From Thermohalobaculum sp039815685 (GTDB lineage: Bacteria > Pseudomonadota > Alphaproteobacteria > Rhodobacterales > Rhodobacteraceae), in assembly GCA_039815685.1 (NCBI GenBank), contig JBCBYV010000012.1, positions 53,319-117,318 of the forward strand: a stretch of DNA of 64,000 nucleotides. Direction: 5' to 3'. This document shows, piece after piece, positions 19,011 through 28,268 of this stretch (its first letter is position 1; each line of letters opens with the position of its first letter). Both the position numbers and the translations under genes were made by a program. Below the pieces are notes generated by a model that was given only the letters and a program-made list of their open reading frames with translations, made no database searches and had not been told where the DNA came from.

Positions 19011-20393
19011 ATGACACAGACCATGACCAAGCTTTCAATCCTTACCCGCACGGCCATCTTCGCCGTGGTATCGACGGCGTTGCTGGCCGCGCCGGCCTTG
19101 GCGCAGGACGCCGATGCGAACGTCCTGCCCCGCGATGGCATCTTCATCATGAACTCGGTGCTGTTCCTAGTGGGCGGCTTCCTCGTCATGTTCATGGCCG
19201 CCGGCTTCTGCATGCTCGAGGCGGGCCTCGTCCGCTCGAAGAACGTGGCCATGCAGTGCACGAAGAACATGGCGCTCTTCTCGATCGCGGCCGTCGGCTA
19301 CTACGTGATCGGCTACAACCTCATGTATCCGCTTGGAAACTGGTCCATCGGAAGCGATGAGACCGGCGGCTATCTTGGGGCATTCGGTGTCGCTGTGCTC
19401 GAAGCCGTGGGCGTTGCCCCTGATGCCGCTGACGACATCTCGTATGCGTCGACGGGCTCGGATTACTTCTTCCAGCTGATGTTCTGTGCTGCGACCGCCT
19501 CGATCGTGTCGGGTGCCGTCGCGGAGCGCATCAAGCTCTGGCCGTTCCTGATCTTCACCTTCGTCCTCACCGCGATCATCTATCCGATCCAGGCGAGCTG
19601 GAAGTGGGGCGGCGGTTTCCTCGACAGCCAATATGGCTTCCAGGATTTCGCGGGTTCGACCGTGGTGCATTCGGTGGGCGGCTGGGCCGCGCTCGCGGGC
19701 ATCATCATTCTCGGCGCTCGAAAGGGTAAGTACTCGGACGGCGGCGTGAACCCGATGCCGGGCTCAAACCTGCCGCTCGCCACGCTCGGCACGTTCATTC
19801 TGTGGCTCGGCTGGTTCGGCTTCAACGGCGGCTCGCAACTTGCCATGGGTACCGTTGGCGACGTGGCCGATGTTTCGCGCATCTTCGCCAACACCAATGC
19901 GGCGGCGGCCGGCGGCGCTATCGCAGCGCTGATCCTCACGCAGGTGCTCTACGGCAAGGTCGACCTCACGATGGTGCTGAACGGTGCCCTCGCCGGCCTC
20001 GTCTCGATCACGGCAGAGCCGCTGCAGCCGTCGCTCGGCGGTGCCCACCTGATCGGTGCGGTCGGCGGTGTAATCGTGGTCTTCACCGTCCCAATGCTCG
20101 ACAAGCTCAAGCTCGACGACGTCGTTGGCGCGATCCCGGTCCACCTCTTTGCAGGTATCTGGGGCACGCTCGCGGTGGTCCTTACCAACGGCGACGCCAC
20201 GATTTTCGGTCAGGTCTTCTCGATCCTGGTGGTCGGCGTCTTCACCTTCGTCCTCTCGCTGGCCTTCTGGTTCATCCTGTCGATGACCATAGGCATCCGC
20301 GTGGACGAGGAGGAAGAGATGGCGGGCCTCGATAACTCCGAGCTGGGCATGGAAGCCTATCCGGAGTTTGGCAAAGGGTCGCAGTTCGTCTGA
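19011..20393 (+). CDS. amtB: Ammonium transporter AmtB
   Basis: A 460-residue inner-membrane channel for ammonia/ammonium with an N-terminal signal peptide (cleavage likely after ALA in PALAQDA) and eleven helices. Diagnostic blocks are FFQLMFCAATASIVSGAVAER, STVVHSVGG with the first pore His, and IPVHLFAGIWGTLAV with the second. The start could be the ATG at 19011 or 19023; AGGCAGGG before 19011 favours the former. GTG at 18990, overlapping the glnK stop, is less likely. Regulated by GlnK docking; ends before a strong terminator. Confidence 0.95.
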   Translation: MTQTMTKLSILTRTAIFAVVSTALLAAPALAQDADANVLPRDGIFIMNSVLFLVGGFLVMFMAAGFCMLEAGLVRSKNVAMQCTKNMALFSIAAVGYYVIGYNLMYPLGNWSIGSDETGGYLGAFGVAVLEAVGVAPDAADDISYASTGSDYFFQLMFCAATASIVSGAVAERIKLWPFLIFTFVLTAIIYPIQASWKWGGGFLDSQYGFQDFAGSTVVHSVGGWAALAGIIILGARKGKYSDGGVNPMPGSNLPLATLGTFILWLGWFGFNGGSQLAMGTVGDVADVSRIFANTNAAAAGGAIAALILTQVLYGKVDLTMVLNGALAGLVSITAEPLQPSLGGAHLIGAVGGVIVVFTVPMLDKLKLDDVVGAIPVHLFAGIWGTLAVVLTNGDATIFGQVFSILVVGVFTFVLSLAFWFILSMTIGIRVDEEEEMAGLDNSELGMEAYPEFGKGSQFV

Positions 20394-20441
20394 TCGGTTC
20401 TTCCCGAGGGTGAGGGGCACGGCGGCCCCTCCCCAACCTCG

Positions 20442-20469
20442 CCCCGGCGTCCCAGCGCCGGGGTTTTTT
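20442..20469 (+). terminator. Rho-independent terminator after amtB
   Basis: Stem CCCCGGCG/CGCCGGGG with a six-base loop TCCCAG, followed by six T. It lies 49 bases after the amtB stop and just before the convergent helicase gene. Confidence 0.93.
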
Positions 20470-20490
20470 CTTTCGAGGAGGCCGCGGTTC

Positions 20491-21780
20491 TCAGGCAGCC
20501 TTCTTGGTCGCCCCCCCACTCCGGCGGCGGCGGCGCGGACGGCGTGGCTTGCCGTCGTTACTGGGCTGCATCTGCGTCTTTGCCGGCCCCTGTCGCAGCC
20601 CCTTCTTGGGCTGTGGGGCCCGCTTTGCCTCGGCGGGAACGCTACCGTGGGCGGGCAGGCGCAGTTTCATGATCCGCTCGATATCACGGAGATAGTCGAG
20701 CTCGTCCGGTGCGCAGAGGGAAAGTGCGGCACCGGTGTTCCCCTTCCGCGCCGTACGGCCGATGCGGTGGACGTAACTCTCGGGCTCGTTCGGCAACTCG
20801 TAGTTGATCACGTGGCTCACCTCGTCCACATCGATACCGCGCGCCGCGATATCTGTGGCAACGAGCACGCGAATGCCGCCCGCCTTGAAGCCGCCAAGCG
20901 CGCGCTGGCGGGCCCCCTGGCTCTTGGAGCCGTGGATCGCCTCGGCCGTGATACCTGCCTTGGCCAGCTTCTCCGCAACGCGGTTTGCTCTGTGCTTGGT
21001 GCGCGTGAAGACGATGACGCGGGCGAAGGCACGGTCACGCAGAAGCTCGGTCAAAAATCCGAGCTTCTGCGTCGAGGGCATGTGATGGACTTCCTGTGTA
21101 ATGCGTTCGACCGGCGTCGACTGCGGGGCGACCTCCACCCGAACAGGGTCCTGCAACAGCTCAGACGCGAGCTTCGCGACATTGTCGGGCATGGTCGCCG
21201 AGAAAAGAAGCGACTGCCGCTCCGCCGGCAGCAGCGCCGCTATCTTCCGGACATCGCGGATGAACCCCATGTCGAGCATTCGGTCTGCCTCATCGAGCAC
21301 AAGATGGGTCAGACCGCCGAGGCGGAGCGTCCCCTGGTCGAGATGATCGATGAGCCGGCCGGGCGTGGCGACGACGATACCCGCCCCCTGCGCCAGAGCC
21401 TTCCTCTGCGGCCCGTAGCCGACGCCGCCGAAGATCACGGTGTGGCGGAGGCGGAGGTGCTTCGCATAGGCCGCAATCTCCTCTCCGATCTGGATCGCAA
21501 GCTCCCGCGTCGGTGCGAGGATGAGCACTCTGGGGCCCGCCGAGGCGGGCTGCCGCTTTGCGCGAGAGAGCATGTCGAGCATCGGCAGCACGAACGCACC
21601 GGTCTTGCCGGTGCCGGTCTGTGCGATGCCGAGCACATCAGCGCTGTTGAGAAGCGGCGGGATCGCCTTCGCCTGGATTGGAGTCGGACATTCGTGCCCG
21701 CGCTCGGCGAGCGCGCGCACGATGGGCTCGGCCAGGCCGAGCGCCTTAAAATCGATATTGGTCAGGATCTTGTTCCTCAT
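20491..21780 (-). CDS. rhlE: DEAD-box RNA helicase, RhlE type
   Basis: ATP-dependent RNA helicase of 429 residues. Motifs in order: Q motif with CPTPIQ (31-36), AQTGTGKT (53-60), PTREL (90-94), DEAD (163-166), SAT (194-196), RGID and HRIGRTAR in the second RecA domain. The C-terminal 60 residues are Lys/Arg/Gln-rich and disordered, as in RhlE-like enzymes acting on rRNA or mRNA. I used the ATG at 21780 (MRNKILTNIDF); 33 more residues of open frame upstream are Arg-rich and unlike the family. Confidence 0.93.
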   Translation of the reverse strand: MRNKILTNIDFKALGLAEPIVRALAERGHECPTPIQAKAIPPLLNSADVLGIAQTGTGKTGAFVLPMLDMLSRAKRQPASAGPRVLILAPTRELAIQIGEEIAAYAKHLRLRHTVIFGGVGYGPQRKALAQGAGIVVATPGRLIDHLDQGTLRLGGLTHLVLDEADRMLDMGFIRDVRKIAALLPAERQSLLFSATMPDNVAKLASELLQDPVRVEVAPQSTPVERITQEVHHMPSTQKLGFLTELLRDRAFARVIVFTRTKHRANRVAEKLAKAGITAEAIHGSKSQGARQRALGGFKAGGIRVLVATDIAARGIDVDEVSHVINYELPNEPESYVHRIGRTARKGNTGAALSLCAPDELDYLRDIERIMKLRLPAHGSVPAEAKRAPQPKKGLRQGPAKTQMQPSNDGKPRRPRRRRRSGGATKKAA

Positions 21781-22031
21781 AGGCCCCAGCCGGCGCGGAT
21801 AGCGCTGTCGGCTTCGGGACCATGCCGGCAGCCGGGCGCGGCCGGTGCCTCTGCGTATTGCGTGATCGGGGCGGGACATGCCGCGGAAGTTCCGCAGATC
21901 GCGCCATCGCGCGCCGATGCTGGAGCGCTACATCTACGCTGCATCGCAAAAAGTCAACGCCTGCGCGGCGCACCCGACTTTCCGGAGCGCATCCGGCCCC
22001 CTAAATTGCTCCATTCGGCAGGAGGAGCGAG

Positions 22032-23423
22032 ATGAAGGCCTTTCCTCTATTCCTCGATGTAGCGAACCGCGATGTGGTGATCGTCGGCGGTGGGGAGCAG
22101 GCTGCACAAAAGGCACGCCTCGTCGCGAAGACCGAGGCGCGGATGGTGCTGGTCGCCGCGGAGCTGGAGCCGGAGCTTGCGGATCGCGTGGACGCCGGCG
22201 CTGCACATGTGCCGTCCGTCGTGGACAATGCGACGCTGGCGTCTGCTCGTCTTGCCTTCATCGCGACCGGATGCGCGGGCGCGGACGCAGCGATTTCGAC
22301 CGTCGCGAGGGATCTCGGCACCATCGTGAACGTCGTCGATCGGCCCGACCTCTGCGATGTGACGACACCGGCGATCGTGGATCGGGATCCTCTGGTGGTG
22401 GCCATCGGGACCGAAGGGGCAGCACCCGTCCTGGCGCGGCAGGTTAAGACGCGGCTTGAGGAATGGCTGGAGCCGACCCTTGGCGCCTTCACGGCCCGCG
22501 CTGGCACCCTCCGACCCGTCGTGGAGCGAACGGTGCCGAAGGAGAAGCGTCGCGCGTTCTGGGCCTGGGCCTTCAAAGGTCCGCGGCGCCTCTTCACGAG
22601 CGGCGACCGGGATGGGGCCGAACGGGCACTTCAGGCAGCGATGGCGGCTGGCACCGCACCTGGGGATGGCGAGGGCTTCGTGAGCATCGTCGGGGCGGGG
22701 CCTGGTGCGCCCGACATGCTCACGCTCCGCGCCGTCTCCCGCCTGCAAGAGGCTGACGTCATCTTCTACGACCGCCTCGTCGATCCGGCAGTGCTTGAGC
22801 TGGCGCGGCGCGATGCGGAACGCGTCTATGTCGGCAAGGCGCCTGGTGCGCATGCATGGGCGCAGACGGAGATCGACGCGGCGCTCGTCGATGCAGCGCT
22901 CGAGGGCAAGCGTGTCGTCCGACTGAAGGGCGGTGACCCGGGTATCTTCGCGCGAGCAGCGGAGGAGGTCGACGCGCTCAAGGAAGCTGGCATCGGCTGG
23001 GAGATGGTCGCGGGCGTCACCGCTGCGACCGCTGCTGCTGCAGAGACAGGTATGTTCCTGACCGAACGCGGCGCCATCCGCTCCATCACGCTCACCACCG
23101 GCCAGACCCGCGATGGTGCAACGCCGGATTGGCGCTGCCACGCAAAGCCGGGCAATGCGGTGGCCTTTTACATGGGCGTCGCAACCTCGGGACGGATCGC
23201 ACAGGACCTGCTGACACAGGGCGTACCGGCGGAGACTGTCGTTGAGATCGTCGAGAATGCAAGCAGGCCGACAATGCGCCATATCTCGACGACACTCGGC
23301 GCGCTATCGGAAACCGTGGCCCGGGAAGCGGTCACCAACCCTGCAGTAATCCTCCTGCGCTGGCCGGAGCACGCTGCGACGAGCGCATCGGCGGTAACGA
23401 AGGCGGAGGCGCTCCTCCCCTAA
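22032..23423 (+). CDS. cysG: Siroheme synthase (uroporphyrinogen methyltransferase / precorrin-2 dehydrogenase)
   Basis: A 463-residue fusion enzyme making siroheme for sulfite or nitrite reductase. The N-terminal third is the precorrin-2 dehydrogenase/ferrochelatase with a NAD-binding VVIVGGGEQA (15-24) and the catalytic-region Asp in NVVDRPD (100-106). The C-terminal SAM methyltransferase starts with SIVGAGPGAPDMLTLRA (218-234), followed by FYDRLVDP and RLKGGDPGIFARAAEE. The last motif is usually GDPFIFGRGGEE, so this copy is somewhat divergent. GGAGG precedes the ATG by six bases. No assimilatory reductase genes follow within the window. Confidence 0.93.
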   Translation: MKAFPLFLDVANRDVVIVGGGEQAAQKARLVAKTEARMVLVAAELEPELADRVDAGAAHVPSVVDNATLASARLAFIATGCAGADAAISTVARDLGTIVNVVDRPDLCDVTTPAIVDRDPLVVAIGTEGAAPVLARQVKTRLEEWLEPTLGAFTARAGTLRPVVERTVPKEKRRAFWAWAFKGPRRLFTSGDRDGAERALQAAMAAGTAPGDGEGFVSIVGAGPGAPDMLTLRAVSRLQEADVIFYDRLVDPAVLELARRDAERVYVGKAPGAHAWAQTEIDAALVDAALEGKRVVRLKGGDPGIFARAAEEVDALKEAGIGWEMVAGVTAATAAAAETGMFLTERGAIRSITLTTGQTRDGATPDWRCHAKPGNAVAFYMGVATSGRIAQDLLTQGVPAETVVEIVENASRPTMRHISTTLGALSETVAREAVTNPAVILLRWPEHAATSASAVTKAEALLP

Positions 23424-23511
23424 CCTGAGCCTAGACCCTCCGCGTTGGGAATTCGTGACCGCGCGAAGATGATCCGACGCTTGCTCTTGGGGGGGCGCAG
23501 AGCAGCCGAGC

Positions 23512-24201
23512 TCAGCCGTAGTCGCGCTCGCCGAAGATTGCTGACCCGACGCGGACGCAGGTGGCGCCAAGGGCAATTGCACGCTCAAAGTCGCCGCTCA
23601 TCCCCATTGAAAGGCCGTCGACGCCGTTGCGCTTCGCGATCTTGGCCAGCAGAGCGAAATGAAGCGACGGTTCCTCATCGACGGGCGGGATGCACATCAG
23701 GCCTCTAATATCGAGGCCGAGCGCCCGGGCTTCCGCAACGAACGCATCCGCGTCGGAGGGCAGCACCCCGGCCTTCTGCTCTTCTTCTCCTGTGTTTACC
23801 TGAAGGTACACCGGCACGTTGTGACCGGTCTCGGAAAAAACGTCAGCGAGCTTCCGCGCGAGCTTCGGCCGATCCACCGACTGGATCACGTCGAAGAGCT
23901 CCACCGCCTGGCGCACCTTGTTTGTCTGGAGCGGGCCGATGAGGTGGAGCTCGAGATCGGGGTACCGCTTCCGCCATTCAGGCCATTTGCCAGCCGCCTC
24001 CTGCACACGGTTCTCGCCGAAGACACGATGTCCCTCGGCCAGCACTGCTTCGACACGCTCAAGCGGTTGAACCTTCGAGACCGCGACCAACGTGACCGAT
24101 GCAGGATCCCTGCCGGCCTCTCGCGCGGCGTCAGCGAGACGCTCCTTGATCTGGTTGAGACCGCTGCCAGACGCCTGCGGCTGCTCCGCTGACTGTGTCA
24201 T
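23512..24201 (-). CDS. yggS: YggS/PROSC-family PLP-binding protein
   Basis: A 229-residue single-domain fold-type III protein that holds pyridoxal phosphate and buffers vitamin B6 and amino-acid pools. PLP-Lys43 is in VAVSK; other marks are FGENRVQEAAGKW, HLIGPLQTNKV and the C-terminal GLSMGMSGDFERAI with RVGSAIFG. Its ATG overlaps the stop of the upstream sulfotransferase gene by four bases, which suggests coupled translation although no functional link is known. Confidence 0.93.
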   Translation of the reverse strand: MTQSAEQPQASGSGLNQIKERLADAAREAGRDPASVTLVAVSKVQPLERVEAVLAEGHRVFGENRVQEAAGKWPEWRKRYPDLELHLIGPLQTNKVRQAVELFDVIQSVDRPKLARKLADVFSETGHNVPVYLQVNTGEEEQKAGVLPSDADAFVAEARALGLDIRGLMCIPPVDEEPSLHFALLAKIAKRNGVDGLSMGMSGDFERAIALGATCVRVGSAIFGERDYG

Positions 24202-25064
24202 GCCTTCGCCGCCTCCGCCGTTTCATCGAGGAGTTCTGGATACCAGCGCTCGATTGCCGTCAGGAACCCCTTACGGAGACGGCGGATCTGCTCACCGCTC
24301 AGCTCCTCGCGCCAACTGCCAGCGCGACCCTTGGCGAAGAAGGCGGTCATATGTGGCGGGCGTTCACGGAAGCCAGACGCTTCCTCCTGCGCCTTCAGCG
24401 CACCGAATTCGGTGGCCGCCAGGGCCGCCTCGAACTGCTCATCGGAAACCGGCACCTTTAGGAAGCTCACGAGGTCACGGAATGCTGCTGCGGGATCGGC
24501 CGACATGTCCTCATAGCGCATCACGTGACGTTGCAGCCCGGGCGCGCCAACCCAGCTCTTGATGTGGTCGTCCCAGCGGCCGATCACCTCGAAGATCTGA
24601 CTGTTGGATGCGAGCAACGCCTCAGGGTTCAACATCATGTCGATCGTCCGGTCGAGGTCGAAGCCGAGATGTCTGCTATAGGACTGTGCCACATCAAACG
24701 GGTTTCTGATCAGGTAGATAGCGGCAGCCGTCACCTGAGGCGGGATGAGCGGCACACTCTTGATCGCCTTTACCTTGCTGTGCGTCTTCACGAAATGCAG
24801 GCCGGGTTTCGAGCGGGCGATCAGAGCCAGCGCGCGCGGCCGGACCTTGAGCCACTCATCCATGTCCTTGGCGACGAAGGGAGTGCGACCCGAAGCCTTG
24901 TCGAAGAAGTCCTGCCTCACATCGGCGGTCGTGAAGCGCGCAAGGCTGTTGATGTCGATCTCGGTTCCCGGCGGTGGCAAGGCGCGTGCGAGGAAAGTAC
25001 GAACCCAGGTGTTTCCCGATTTCGGGAAGGATGCGATCCAGATGATGCGCCGAAGATCTTCCAT
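24198..25064 (-). CDS. Sulfotransferase family protein (first of two)
   Basis: Likely PAPS-dependent sulfotransferase. The 5'-phosphosulfate loop SFPKSGNTW is at residues 12-20, and the 3'-phosphate motif is RNPFDVAQSYSRH in the middle of the protein; MRYEDMSADP and the C-terminal FRERPPHM-FFAKGRAGSWR block fit the family. The 288-residue start at ATG 25064 is favoured over a TTG at 25109 because it places the loop at the usual distance from the N-terminus. Acceptor unknown. It is homologous to and adjacent to the next gene, suggesting a duplication, and overlaps yggS by four bases. Confidence 0.87.
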   Translation of the reverse strand: MEDLRRIIWIASFPKSGNTWVRTFLARALPPPGTEIDINSLARFTTADVRQDFFDKASGRTPFVAKDMDEWLKVRPRALALIARSKPGLHFVKTHSKVKAIKSVPLIPPQVTAAAIYLIRNPFDVAQSYSRHLGFDLDRTIDMMLNPEALLASNSQIFEVIGRWDDHIKSWVGAPGLQRHVMRYEDMSADPAAAFRDLVSFLKVPVSDEQFEAALAATEFGALKAQEEASGFRERPPHMTAFFAKGRAGSWREELSGEQIRRLRKGFLTAIERWYPELLDETAEAAKA

Positions 25065-25111
25065 CGCGTTCCACAACTCGTTCGGATCGGCCGCCCAGGC
25101 AGCGTTCAAGT

Positions 25112-26011
25112 CTAGATAGTGTAGCCGTAGCGCTCCATGACCGCGCGATGCTCTGTGGCGACGGCGCTTGCGCGTTCGAGGCTCACTTTATCGCGCCACT
25201 CCCCACTGCCACCGCCGTGAAAGAAGCGCTCAGCCGATTGGGACTTCTCGATGAAACCACCCTTGTCTTCCTGCGAGCGGACTTCGTCGAAGGATGAGAA
25301 GCGCACTGCACGCTCCAGACGTTCGTCGACGACAGGCACGCCGATATGCTCAAGCAGCCGCCTGAAGCCGGCTCTGGGATCGGCGAGCAGATCCTCGTAG
25401 CGTAGAACGAGGACGGGCAAATCGCGGGGTTGTGTCCAACTCCGCACATGGTCCGACCAGTTGCCGAGATACTGCGTCACCGCATCCTCCGCGCCGAGGA
25501 TCACATGATCCTCGCGCGAGAGGGCCAGGCAGGCGTCATCAGGCGACGTGGCATAGTGCCGGGCATAGGAGCAGGCAACGTCGAGCGGATGGCGGATAAT
25601 GTAGGCGACACCTCGGCTCAGCTTCGGCGGAATGAGTTCATGTCCGTGGGCACGGCGGCGAGCGTTGTGGGTCTTCACAAACATCAGATCTGCCTCGCCG
25701 GAGGCTAACGATCGCAGAAACCGGGGCCTGATCTCCAGCGCCTGCTGCTGATCTGAGGGATCGAAGCGACCGGACGCGAAGGGCGCATACGCCTTTGGGA
25801 TCGCGTCACCCATGCCGATACGATGGACCTGATTGATCGGCATCGGCGTGGTGCGGTCGAATAGGTAGTTCGCAAGGAAGATGCGCGTCCAGGTGTTCCC
25901 CGATTTAGGATAGGAGGCGAGCCAGTAGAGAGCCTTCTTCGGTGCGCGCTGCGGCGGCGCGTTTCGTCCGATGCGTTGGGTCGATGGCTGTGTCGGCATG
26001 CGCGGGGCCAT
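25112..26011 (-). CDS. Sulfotransferase family protein (second of two)
   Basis: A 299-residue paralog of the neighbouring sulfotransferase. The SYPKSGNTW phosphosulfate loop is at 33-41, IRHPLDVACSYARHY forms the 3'-phosphate site, VLRYEDLLADP follows and a C-terminal KSQSAERFFHGGGSGEWRD block ends the domain. The first 25 residues are Pro/Gln/Arg-rich. Both proteins resemble stand-alone bacterial sulfotransferases found in marine Rhodobacterales next to surface-polymer genes, but no glycosyltransferases are present here, so the acceptor is unknown. Starts with ATG and has its own upstream region. Confidence 0.87.
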   Translation of the reverse strand: MAPRMPTQPSTQRIGRNAPPQRAPKKALYWLASYPKSGNTWTRIFLANYLFDRTTPMPINQVHRIGMGDAIPKAYAPFASGRFDPSDQQQALEIRPRFLRSLASGEADLMFVKTHNARRRAHGHELIPPKLSRGVAYIIRHPLDVACSYARHYATSPDDACLALSREDHVILGAEDAVTQYLGNWSDHVRSWTQPRDLPVLVLRYEDLLADPRAGFRRLLEHIGVPVVDERLERAVRFSSFDEVRSQEDKGGFIEKSQSAERFFHGGGSGEWRDKVSLERASAVATEHRAVMERYGYTI

Positions 26012-26059
26012 TTGGGTGGCGTCTCCTCGGTGCCTGCTGAGCCCTAAGCCAAAAGGAAA

Positions 26060-26080
26060 CGGGGGAGCAAGGCCCCCCCG
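26060..26080 (-). terminator. Terminator after the porin gene
   Basis: On the minus strand CGGGGG (26080-26075) pairs with CCCCCG (26065-26060) around a nine-base loop, followed by a T-rich stretch (GTTTCCTTTT). It lies 28 bases past the porin stop. Confidence 0.75.
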
Positions 26081-26107
26081 TCCCGGTATTCCACAGTGGA
26101 TATGAGA

Positions 26108-27253
26108 TCAGAAGCTGATCTTGATACCCGTGCCGATGATGAAGCCGTCGACATCGTCGCCGCTGGCAACACCAACATTGCCCGCCGCGTCGCCGTTGTC
26201 CTCTTCGAAGTCGATGTAGGCACCGAAGGCGCTCAGATCGACGCCCTTGGCGAGCTTGTAGTTGACGCCCACGAGGTACTGGTCAAGCTCCTCATCGTTG
26301 CCGAACGGGTTGGTCGGGTTCTCGTTATCGACGTTCTCACCGTTGAAGTAGGTGAACGACACACCCCAGGGACCAGTCTCGTAGCTGATGCCGACGTCGA
26401 ACGACTGACCGTCGAGGTTACCAGAGTTGTTCTGCTCGGCGAACGAGCCACCAACCGTGACACCGGAGAAGCCGAGGTTGGCACCAAACGAGTAGACCTG
26501 CGGATCGCTACCATTCGGATCGAACGCGATGCCCCAGCGACCCGAAACCGCGACGTCGATACCGCCGAACGAGTTCACGTAGTTAGCACCCACGTCGAAG
26601 AAGTTGTCGATCTCGCCGTTCGTGTCGACCTGCGAGTTGTCATCCTGAAGCGGATCACGAGCATACGAGAAGCCGACCTGCACACCAGCGAGGCGCGGCG
26701 TGAAGTAGGTGAAGCGCTGAGCGTCGTTGTTGGCGAGGTTCTCGAGGAACGTCGTGCCGAGCGTGCCACGGAAGATGTTGTCACCAACCTGCACCGAGCC
26801 GGACGTCGCGTTACCAGTCGTGCCGGAGAACGGGACGAACGCCGTGGTCGAACCCGAGTTCACGTTCAGGAAGGTAACGTCCGGAGCTGCGATGGTCATC
26901 GTGTAACCAGCCGAGTTCTCGGAACCGAGCTGCACGCGGCCGAACGAGCCGTCGATGAACATGAAGCTTTCGTCGATCGTGTCGCCGGTCGTGTTAGCTT
27001 CAAGCTGAACGTCCGCACCGATCTTGATGCCGTTGTCGAGCGTGATCGAGGGCAGGAAGCGAATCTCAGCGTCCTGCTTGGAGTCAACGCCATCAAACTC
27101 TTCGCCAGAGATGTTGTCGACATCCGAGCTCGCGTAAGCGATGAACTGCTCCATATAGCCGCTCACGCGCACGTTCCACTCGGCAGCGCCGGCGGCGCCC
27201 GCATAAGCACCGACAATGGCGATGGCGCTCGTGCTAAGGAGAACTTTCTTCAT
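26108..27253 (-). CDS. Outer-membrane porin, Rhodobacter type
   Basis: A 381-residue beta-barrel protein. It begins with a classical signal peptide (MKKVLLSTSAIAIVGAYAGA, cleaved before AEWNVRVSGYM), contains alternating hydrophobic strands with Gly/Asp/Asn-rich turns, and ends in the outer-membrane signature Ile-Ser-Phe. The composition is acidic and poor in Cys and Lys, as for general porins of Rhodobacterales. The ATG at 27253 is preceded by GAGGGA; the longer frame to 27325 is upstream of the signal peptide. 27254-27557, between this gene and the divergent lipoprotein gene, holds the promoters but no further gene that I can see. Confidence 0.92.
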   Translation of the reverse strand: MKKVLLSTSAIAIVGAYAGAAGAAEWNVRVSGYMEQFIAYASSDVDNISGEEFDGVDSKQDAEIRFLPSITLDNGIKIGADVQLEANTTGDTIDESFMFIDGSFGRVQLGSENSAGYTMTIAAPDVTFLNVNSGSTTAFVPFSGTTGNATSGSVQVGDNIFRGTLGTTFLENLANNDAQRFTYFTPRLAGVQVGFSYARDPLQDDNSQVDTNGEIDNFFDVGANYVNSFGGIDVAVSGRWGIAFDPNGSDPQVYSFGANLGFSGVTVGGSFAEQNNSGNLDGQSFDVGISYETGPWGVSFTYFNGENVDNENPTNPFGNDEELDQYLVGVNYKLAKGVDLSAFGAYIDFEEDNGDAAGNVGVASGDDVDGFIIGTGIKISF

Positions 27254-27557
27254 TGTGTCCCTCTTTCGGTCCCACACGTCTGCATTTGTGTCTTGCCTGC
27301 CGGCGCAGATGCCTTGGCTCAGCAAGGCTCATGCCTCACTGCGCCGTTCATACCCGAGGCCGAGATTTGGTCAATGACCGCAAGAACTACTGGTGAGGCA
27401 TGCAAATCCACGGTGCATTTTCGCAACAAGCTCCGTGTCCCCAATGCGATGCCATCCCGATCACAGCGACGGGAATGTGCCAGTCCTGCGTTTGCACTGC
27501 CAAGGCCTTGTGATACAGCCCTTTCGACGCTCGTCGAGCTCTGGAGGAATGCGCCTG

Positions 27558-28148
27558 ATGACCCGCTACGCCGCCCTGATCTCTCTCATCCTGCCTATCG
27601 GACTTGCCGCGTGCGCATCCGATGGCAGGTGGGCAGCGAAAGAAGACGATGCAATTTCGAAAGACATCGGCCGTGCGCCTCAAGTGCGCGACCGGAATCA
27701 GGAATCGCTTTTCGGCGATGGCGGCATCACCTTCGGGACAGGCAGTACCGGGGGTACAGGAACAACGATCGCAAGCGGATTGTTCGGTGAAGACAGCGAA
27801 CGGGCGGAAGGCATCCCAGTTAACAAATACTTGTGGCGTGCATCGCTGGATACATTGTCGTTCCTGCCAATTTCTTCGACCGATCCGTTCACCGGCGTGA
27901 TCGCGACCGACTGGGGTGCAACACCAGATGCACCGGGCGAACGCTTCAAAGTGACCTCTTACGTGGTCTCCAGCGAGCTGCAGGCGTCCTCGCTCCGCGT
28001 TGCGGTGTTCCGCGAGATGCTGAACGATGAGAATGTCTGGGCCCCCGCTGCTGTCGATCCGACGACGGCGCGCCGGATCGAGGATGCGATCCTCACCCGG
28101 GCCCGGCAGATCCGCCTTGCCGAGGTCGAGGCCCAGGAAGCGAGCTGA
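27558..28148 (+). CDS. DUF3576 lipoprotein
   Basis: A 196-residue protein with a lipoprotein signal peptide: hydrophobic stretch then L-A-A-C with Cys19 as the lipidated residue. The mature part has a Gly/Thr-rich linker (GTGSTGGTGTT) and a conserved C-terminal domain (NKYLWRASLDTLSFLP, ATDWGATPDAPGERFKV). This is the DUF3576 family usually found just upstream of leuS in alphaproteobacteria, as here, and it may belong to outer-membrane biogenesis with lptE; that role is inference. ATG at 27558 has GGAGG ten bases upstream, better placed than the ATG at 27549. Confidence 0.88.
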   Translation: MTRYAALISLILPIGLAACASDGRWAAKEDDAISKDIGRAPQVRDRNQESLFGDGGITFGTGSTGGTGTTIASGLFGEDSERAEGIPVNKYLWRASLDTLSFLPISSTDPFTGVIATDWGATPDAPGERFKVTSYVVSSELQASSLRVAVFREMLNDENVWAPAAVDPTTARRIEDAILTRARQIRLAEVEAQEAS

Positions 28149-28268
28149 GCGCGCACTGTCGTTCCTTGATGACTTCTCCCGCTCCGTTGCCTTGCGGAGG
28201 CCCTTGGGCGTAAAGCCCGGAGCGTTCGGCGGCTTGCCGTGCAGCGACGAGAGGCGAGGGAATTGGGC

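Noticed and set aside
20368..22035. 555-codon frame opposite the helicase
   Set aside because: Shadow of rhlE; crosses the amtB terminator.
26096..27790. 564-codon frame opposite the porin
   Set aside because: Shadow of the porin gene; composition Val/Glu/Arg-rich and it runs through the divergent promoter region into the lipoprotein gene.
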